A DNA stretch of 18,840 bases from contig DCHL01000048.1 of assembly GCA_002317595.1 (NCBI GenBank), positions 1-18,840 on the forward strand. Reading direction: 5' to 3'. This document shows, in pieces, positions 15,501 through 18,840 of the stretch. Both the position numbers and the translations under genes were made by a program. Below the pieces are notes generated by a model, which was not told where the DNA came from, searched no databases, and saw nothing but the letters and a program-made list of their open reading frames with translations. Every line of letters begins with the position of its first letter. Positions within the stretch are counted from its first letter, which is position 1. The DNA comes from Lachnospiraceae bacterium UBA1753 (GTDB lineage Bacteria; Bacillota; Clostridia; Lachnospirales; Lachnospiraceae).

Positions 15501-16115
15501 ATATTCCAGTGTCAGCCTTTTCAGACTTGCAGGCAGGCTGATATCCGTGATTTTAATATAGCCATTCTTAGTATTACCAGAAATAATAAAAGTTCCTAGA
15601 TTTGACAGTTTTGATATCTCCGACAAATCGATAGGTGCTCTGGAATATGTCTCATTAGTCTCTGACGATTTATCAATACGAAGCCACGTAATCTTATCAA
15701 CTTCACTCTGTGCAATTGAAACAGTTTCACCATCCTTGGCCTTTTTATATATTCCTGAAAATGCCGGATTTGATTTTCCAAATTTTCTTTCAAGAAGATG
15801 TATGAACGCAATATCTTCAAATACAACTTCTCCGGCTTCCCCATTCTTATCTACCGTATTCGCCGATACCAATGTCTCAGATTCGTCATCCACCATTTCC
15901 TCAACTACGGTATTGGCATCTTCCGACAACTCCTCCTCAGACTTTATCTCCTCAGACTCCTCTCCATCAGCATACTCATCAGTATTCGTATCGGCATACT
16001 CATCAGCATACACATTAGTGAGCCAGGTTCCGTTGTTCATACCAATAATCATTGCTGCAACAAGAACCAGTGAGGTTATCTTTTTTATTTGTTTCATTAT
16101 CTCTTTCTCTCTCAT
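12510..16115 (-). CDS. Large secreted protein: leucine-rich region, InlB-type repeats, Ig-like domains
   Basis: Residues count from the furthest ATG (16130). I favour the ATG at 16115 because AAGGG lies 7 nt upstream; one at 16097 begins the signal peptide proper (MKQIKKITSLVLVAAMIIG), with cleavage probable after VYA (about 42). Next come an acidic stretch (43-72), a leucine-rich-repeat-like region (about 150-370, e.g. LSEISKLSNLGTFIISGN), a BIG2-like module near 530-575, two InlB B-repeats (821-892 and 893-963, each with FDANGG...TLYAHW), and three BIG2-like modules to the end (about 984-1206). InlB-repeat and BIG2 proteins sit on the cell surface and take part in adhesion or carbohydrate contact. 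No LPXTG, membrane anchor or SLH domain is visible, so it is either shed or held non-covalently. It has its own promoter and terminator, and so is probably monocistronic. Confidence 0.9.
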   Translation of the reverse strand: MREKEIMKQIKKITSLVLVAAMIIGMNNGTWLTNVYADEYADTNTDEYADGEESEEIKSEEELSEDANTVVEEMVDDESETLVSANTVDKNGEAGEVVFEDIAFIHLLERKFGKSNPAFSGIYKKAKDGETVSIAQSEVDKITWLRIDKSSETNETYSRAPIDLSEISKLSNLGTFIISGNTKNGYIKITDISLPASLKRLTLEYCILNTKLDISHCTGLNYLNFSNNDYQHEDHEILGLSEGCSTLENLEKVILDNTKGLESVYFPDEQKSNRFYISALFCDSLNTIDFGGYWLGGVHGNYVSSLRQCISLEELNVKVRTKCDEEYTSQKLDLRECLNLGKINVTGFFRTDSDVLEIDTRGITRKFPDDKLEIAKSEDEINSKTSGDGNFVLKASPGSYCADNETCSEKYVDEKSPADGGIKKYFVFEGNDKEKWERQGDSDSKKRDYNANPIVLHIGQTAPYHRGLLYSADWAPTSKVNEVGATVQVENMERHFLCGIATSYQVTEGADLISLDTKTGSITAKKPGKAVVKVCFNDGSGSIDGTLIIIIFNDVDSMSFDFDGTSRIIDDNNKHDIGLKISSDSSLALDGSSIHCDCTFDKLLYRKDKNAEWEAVEVTSSGLSIGNASDSQKVDDKTVKAKMPITFLGSKSGSHPASEGQYKISISSRSNFKDLAYKDNSERNFVEYPAVDENYIRAECVLYYVKAEQSCEKMVYGDVSKKLPDKVDFSLTDLSDDYSLKAEIVDADKYDDAVKLVKGEGASYSLIYNEEKSSEEIQEFIKKLQDHTITVKFTYESTTDTDKKVITKTVIAGMLHEVKFDANGGSVSESGKTVLSGDKYGTLPTPTRIGHNFSGWYTEAVAGTKVTSDTVVEKDENHTLYAHWNIGYYPVHFDANGGEVGDPSKEIKFGDPYGELPVPTRNDYEFVGWFDALEGGNLITADTVFGSGEEVTLYAHWTKLEPVELLSENESEKHYRITLVKGNKLTSLKSELKKVKADGKEYKATTTDKSVATISSKGIIVARKDGTCDIEVIKPSTGMHYYLHVTIATPAFAQRSYTMNTADSEDEPATLDLGFTGTKLAAEFSISKKQLKYATVDESGVLTATAKGTVTVVAKVNGKSYKTKVYIYSPAISGKDTVKVNKSIKLSVKNGVKKTTWDVKPGTGNAKITQKGVLKGTAPGTVTVIAVNNNKRLEKTVTITE

Positions 16116-16159
16116 ATCCATCCCTTTCATCCTAGGTCAGAATCACAATCTGCGTTATT

Positions 16160-16191
16160 ATTATAGTAGAACTACGGCAAAAACATGTCAA
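16160..16191 (-). promoter_or_regulatory. Promoter of the large surface-protein gene
   Basis: On the minus strand a perfect TTGACA (16191-16186) is followed by TACTAT (16168-16163) after 17 nt, with TATAAT (16165-16160) overlapping at 20 nt. It is back-to-back with the promoter of the lipoprotein gene. Confidence 0.65.
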
Positions 16192-16202
16192 TAATCTTCC
16201 AT

Positions 16203-16231
16203 TTGTTTTCAACGGTCACTTTTGCTACAAT
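16203..16231 (+). promoter_or_regulatory. Promoter of the lipoprotein gene
   Basis: TTGTTT (16203-16208) and TACAAT (16226-16231) are separated by 17 nt, about 30 nt upstream of the GGAGG site. The divergent arrangement leaves only 11 nt between the two -35 boxes, so the two genes could share a regulator. Confidence 0.5.
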
Positions 16232-16268
16232 GAATAACAACGGCTAACACAAAGGAGGCAAAAGAACT

Positions 16269-16622
16269 ATGAAAAAAAGTAACCTTACACACAGTATTGC
16301 AAAAAGGATAATGGTGATCACAGCAGTTGCAATTCTCGCATGCACATCCTTTGCAGGATGTGGCGCAAAGGGAGCATCTTCTGATGCAGCTGCAGCTTCA
16401 TACCAGACCTATGAATTCGAGACCTTTGATGGCGAGACAGTCATAATCGACGCAGGCAACATCATCTCACAGGTTGCCAACGACAATCCTTTAGATTGGG
16501 CTGACCTTCCTGCAGATGCAGAGCAGGTGGCACCTGGCAGAGATTTGATTCTCTTTGCTGATGACAGCAACTACTATGTTGAGGATGCAGAGAACGGACT
16601 TGTAACAACCGTCAAGAGATAA
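16269..16622 (+). CDS. Small secreted lipoprotein of unknown function
   Basis: This 117-residue protein starts with a charged N-region and hydrophobic core (MKKSNLTHSIAKRIMVITAV) ending in a lipobox, SFAGC, with the lipidated cysteine at C31. A spacer rich in Ala and Ser follows, then a short acidic domain of about 70 residues (YEFETFDGETVIIDAGNII ... LILFADDSNYYVEDAENGLV) that I do not assign to a family. The start is good: AAAGGAGG lies about 10 nt upstream. It would be anchored on the outer face of the membrane. It precedes the dicarboxylate symporter on the same strand by about 150 nt filled with hairpins, so co-expression is possible but not shown. It is too small to be a classical solute-binding protein. 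Confidence 0.85.
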   Translation: MKKSNLTHSIAKRIMVITAVAILACTSFAGCGAKGASSDAAAASYQTYEFETFDGETVIIDAGNIISQVANDNPLDWADLPADAEQVAPGRDLILFADDSNYYVEDAENGLVTTVKR

Positions 16623-16623
16623 G

Positions 16624-16743
16624 AATACTGACAGTATTCAATGGGACATAGGGTACATCCATCATTGGGGAATGATGGGAGTTATATAAAATAAATCAGC
16701 GTAGCTGCGTTATTTTAACGAAAGAATTGCGAAGCAATTCTTG
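16624..16743 (+). other. Cluster of four consecutive hairpins between lipoprotein and symporter genes
   Basis: Four stem-loops follow one another. GAATACT-GAC-AGTATTC is at 16624-16640. CCATCATT-GGGG-AATGATGG is at 16660-16679. A 13-bp stem with two mismatches (AAAATAAATCAGC against GCTGCGTTATTTT) is at 16689-16717. AAGAATTGC-GAA-GCAATTCTT is at 16723-16743. None has a proper T-run, so termination is not their obvious role; a structured mRNA leader or processing/stability elements are alternatives. I do not match them to a known riboswitch. Confidence 0.6.
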
Positions 16744-16775
16744 AGTCTTTGAATTTACTATGGAGGGTATTTTCT

Positions 16776-17993
16776 ATGAACAAGGAAAAAAAGAAACTAT
16801 CGTTGGCAGGCCAGATTTTTATAGCTCTGATTCTGGCTATCATTGTTGGTCTGCTCATGCAGAATTATGCAGATTATGCAAATGACTTCATCAAGCCTTT
16901 TGGTACAATCTTTCTCAATCTGATTAAGTTTATCGTTGTACCGATTGTACTGCTTTCAATCATGAGCGGTATAGTATCAATGAAGGACATCCGCAAGGTT
17001 GGATCCATCGGAATCAAGACAATCATCTACTACCTGTGCACAACTGCCTTTGCCATCATCATTGGTCTTGTTGGCGGCAATCTTTTCAAGGGATTATTCC
17101 CTGTACTTTCTACATCAGACCTTGCCTACGAGGCAGCTGAGAGCACACCATTTATGGATGTTATTGTTAATATTTTCCCCAACAATTTCATCGCTCCCAT
17201 GTCATCTGCTTCCATGCTCCAGGTCATCGTAATGGCTCTCATCTTTGGCTTCTCAATCATTCTCGTTGGCGAGAAGGCAAAGTCTGTGGCTGAGGGCGTT
17301 GACGCACTGAACCTCGTATGTATGAAGAGTATGGAGATGATCCTCAAGCTCTCGCCCGTCGGCGTGTTCTGCCTGCTCTGTCCCGTAGTTGCATCAAACG
17401 GTGCAGCAATCATCGGTTCACTTGCAATGGTTCTTCTTGTAGCCTACATCTGCTACGTTGTCCATATCGCACTTGTATATTCAATCTGCGTTAAGACCAT
17501 GGGTGGCATCAGCCCTGTAGAGTTCTTCAAGTCACAGATGCCCGCAATGATGTTTGCATTCTCGAGTGCATCCAGCGTAGGTACACTTCCAATCAACCTT
17601 GAGGGAGTTAAGAAGATGGGCGTTTCGGAGGAGGTTGCTTCATTTGTACTTCCTCTTGGAGCCACAATCAACATGGACGGAACCGCTATCTACCAGGGTG
17701 TGTGTGCAATCTTTATTGCAGCCTGCTACGGCATCACACTTACACCTGCGCAGATGATTACAATCGTCCTCACGGCAACGCTCGCTTCAATCGGAACAGC
17801 CGGTGTTCCCGGTGCAGGAATGGTAATGCTCGCAATGGTCCTTACTTCTGTCGGACTTCCCGTTGAGGGTATCGCTCTTGTAGCTGGTGTTGACCGTATC
17901 TTCGATATGGGTCGAACAGTTGTCAACATTACTGGCGATGCATCATGTGCTGTCATCGTTTCCAACATCGAGAGCAAGAAAGCCCAGAAGTAA
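16776..17993 (+). CDS. Dicarboxylate/amino acid:cation symporter (DAACS family)
   Basis: The ATG at 16776 is chosen because GGAGGG lies 8 nt before it; the 405-residue product has the length of GltP-type carriers. It carries the family's marks: the serine-rich hairpin SSASSVGTLP (263-272), NMDGTA (299-304), the glycine-rich GTAGVPGAGM of hairpin 2 (340-349), and DMGRTVVNITGD (377-388). By comparison with the archaeal aspartate transporter GltPh, the D377/R380/N384 pattern keeps the arginine that binds the side-chain carboxylate. That points to aspartate, glutamate or a C4-dicarboxylate rather than serine/threonine. Uptake would be driven by Na+ or H+. It lies downstream of the lipoprotein gene and a hairpin-rich leader. 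Its stop is 2 nt from the stop of the convergent TauE-like gene. Confidence 0.94.
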   Translation: MNKEKKKLSLAGQIFIALILAIIVGLLMQNYADYANDFIKPFGTIFLNLIKFIVVPIVLLSIMSGIVSMKDIRKVGSIGIKTIIYYLCTTAFAIIIGLVGGNLFKGLFPVLSTSDLAYEAAESTPFMDVIVNIFPNNFIAPMSSASMLQVIVMALIFGFSIILVGEKAKSVAEGVDALNLVCMKSMEMILKLSPVGVFCLLCPVVASNGAAIIGSLAMVLLVAYICYVVHIALVYSICVKTMGGISPVEFFKSQMPAMMFAFSSASSVGTLPINLEGVKKMGVSEEVASFVLPLGATINMDGTAIYQGVCAIFIAACYGITLTPAQMITIVLTATLASIGTAGVPGAGMVMLAMVLTSVGLPVEGIALVAGVDRIFDMGRTVVNITGDASCAVIVSNIESKKAQK

Positions 17994-17995
17994 TT

Positions 17996-18751
17996 CTAAG
18001 CAAACAGTTCATATAGGAGCTTCACATAAAACACAGACAGAATGAGCAACAGGAACGGACGGGTATACTTTCCACTGTTCTTGGAAAACATATTTGCACC
18101 AATGTAATTGCCTGCGATATTGAATGCCCCGGCAATCAGTCCAAGCGGAATAAGCACCTTGGCATTTAGCAGAAATACTGTAAGTGCAGCGAAATTGGTC
18201 GACCAGTTAATCACCTTTGTAAGACCATTGGCATTTGTCAGCTTCATTCGGGTAAAAATTGATAGAAGGAGTATAAGAAACGTTCCTGTCCCTGGTCCAT
18301 AAAATCCGTCGTATATTCCGACGCCAAATGAGATCAGGCCAGACACGATGATATTCTTCTTATCAATCACAAGCTCTGTGTCATTTGTGAGCTCCTTATT
18401 TTTTAGAACATAAAATGCTGTCACTGGTACAATAACAAGGAGCAGCATTTTGAAATAGTAATCTGAAACCATCAGAGCCAGGTTGGCTCCGATTGAAGAC
18501 CCGGCAAACGCTCCTGCCACACAGAGTGGGACGAATTTCCAGGGAACGAACCTGTCCTTAATATATTTTGCCGTGGCAATTGTGGTCCCCATACAGGAGC
18601 TCATCTTGTTAGTTGCAATGGCTGAGTGAATCGGCAGTCCCGCAAACAGATACGCCGGCAGGGAAATCAGTCCACCACCACCTGAAATCGCATCGACAAG
18701 GCCCGCCAGAAAAACCATCGGGCAGATTATAAACAGCTGTGTAATCGTCAT
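17996..18751 (-). CDS. TauE/SafE (TSUP) family membrane permease
   Basis: The 251-residue protein has about eight membrane segments arranged as two repeats. The glycine-rich signatures of the family are LVDAISGGGGLISLPAYL near residues 18-35 and GIYDGFYGPGTGTFLILLL near 145-163, with ATNKMSSCMGT between them. TSUP proteins export sulfite, sulfoacetate or other small organosulfur or carboxylate anions; some import sulfate or thiosulfate. The substrate here is open. GAGGT lies 8 nt before the ATG. Two AATATC/GATATT dyads lie 30-80 nt upstream and are likely regulatory. The 3' end abuts the convergent symporter gene with no room for a terminator. Confidence 0.92.
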   Translation of the reverse strand: MTITQLFIICPMVFLAGLVDAISGGGGLISLPAYLFAGLPIHSAIATNKMSSCMGTTIATAKYIKDRFVPWKFVPLCVAGAFAGSSIGANLALMVSDYYFKMLLLVIVPVTAFYVLKNKELTNDTELVIDKKNIIVSGLISFGVGIYDGFYGPGTGTFLILLLSIFTRMKLTNANGLTKVINWSTNFAALTVFLLNAKVLIPLGLIAGAFNIAGNYIGANMFSKNSGKYTRPFLLLILSVFYVKLLYELFA

Positions 18752-18781
18752 AAAATCAACCTCATAAATTACTTACTTTTC

Positions 18782-18829
18782 AATATCCACGGATATTATG
18801 AGGTATCATTTTTGCAATATCAAGATATT
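18782..18829 (-). promoter_or_regulatory. Pair of palindromic operator-like sites upstream of the TauE/SafE gene
   Basis: Two dyads share AATATC...GATATT: AATATCC-AC-GGATATT at 18782-18797 (16 bp) and AATATC-AA-GATATT at 18816-18829 (14 bp). Their centres are 33 bp apart, about three helical turns, which would place two bound dimers on one DNA face. Both continue into TATG on the plus strand. No repressor gene is visible in the window; it may lie just beyond the right edge. Confidence 0.5.
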
Positions 18830-18840
18830 ATGCATAATAA

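Noticed and set aside
16749..16775. Earlier TTG start for the symporter
   Set aside because: No ribosome site precedes it, while the ATG at 16776 has GGAGGG at the right distance and gives the usual family length.
16641..16775. Known riboswitch or T-box before the symporter
   Set aside because: I could not find the conserved T-box sequence or the core of any riboswitch class I know; left as an unassigned structured leader.

Overview
The window looks like chromosomal (or large-replicon) DNA from an anaerobic Firmicute of the Lachnospiraceae type, with Butyrivibrio or Pseudobutyrivibrio relatives the best guess. This rests on moderate-to-low GC, strong AGGAGG-type ribosome sites, sigma-A-like promoters, a GH3 glucosidase, a large Cache/PAS/GGDEF regulator and a secreted protein with Ig-like and InlB-type repeats. 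The assignment is inference from gene style, not from a marker gene.

Layout, left to right. (1) 1-1182, minus strand: a small helix-turn-helix protein followed 10 nt later by an AlbA_2/RecG-C-like ATP-binding protein that runs off the left edge. (2) 1183-1938: about 750 nt without a convincing gene. It holds a promoter, a decayed reading frame, a regular array of seven 35-bp interrupted palindromes (1385-1775), three short direct repeats and a strong terminator. (3) 1939-3972, minus strand: a tight overlapping operon of a Cof-type HAD phosphatase, a ParA-family ATPase and a lysine/alanine-rich histone-H1-like protein. (4) 4002-4139: six tandem 23-bp units that begin inside the last codons of the next gene. 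(5) 4123-6411, minus strand: a cytoplasmic GH3 beta-glucosidase. (6) 6554-7033: tRNA-Arg(ACG) with promoter and terminator, a fragment of a surface-protein gene, and a terminator. (7) 7098-12261, minus strand: a bile acid:sodium symporter family protein, a membrane diguanylate cyclase and an AAA/DUF4143 ATPase with three 33-bp repeats just upstream. (8) 12510-16130, minus strand: a large secreted LRR/Ig-like protein, divergent from a small lipoprotein (16269) that precedes an acidic amino acid/dicarboxylate symporter (16776). (9) A TauE/SafE permease on the minus strand converges on the symporter with only 2 nt between the stop codons.

The most unusual part is 1385-3972. A ParA-type ATPase with no ParB-like partner is translationally coupled to an H1-like basic protein. 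Past the operon terminator lie seven dyads of form GGTGKAA-N21-TTMCACC, all exactly 35 bp, with starts separated by 51-73 bp, close to whole numbers of helical turns. I read this as a candidate centromere-like or nucleoid-anchoring locus: ATPase, DNA-binding adaptor and site array. The array is plainly visible in the sequence. The functional link to ParA is inference from position.

The rest is ordinary accessory metabolism and signalling: sugar hydrolysis, organic anion and amino acid uptake, and c-di-GMP synthesis. Smaller curiosities are the 23-bp satellite derived from the glucosidase stop-codon region, the gene debris next to tRNA-Arg, the palindrome repeats before the DUF4143 ATPase, and a run of four hairpins between the lipoprotein and symporter genes.
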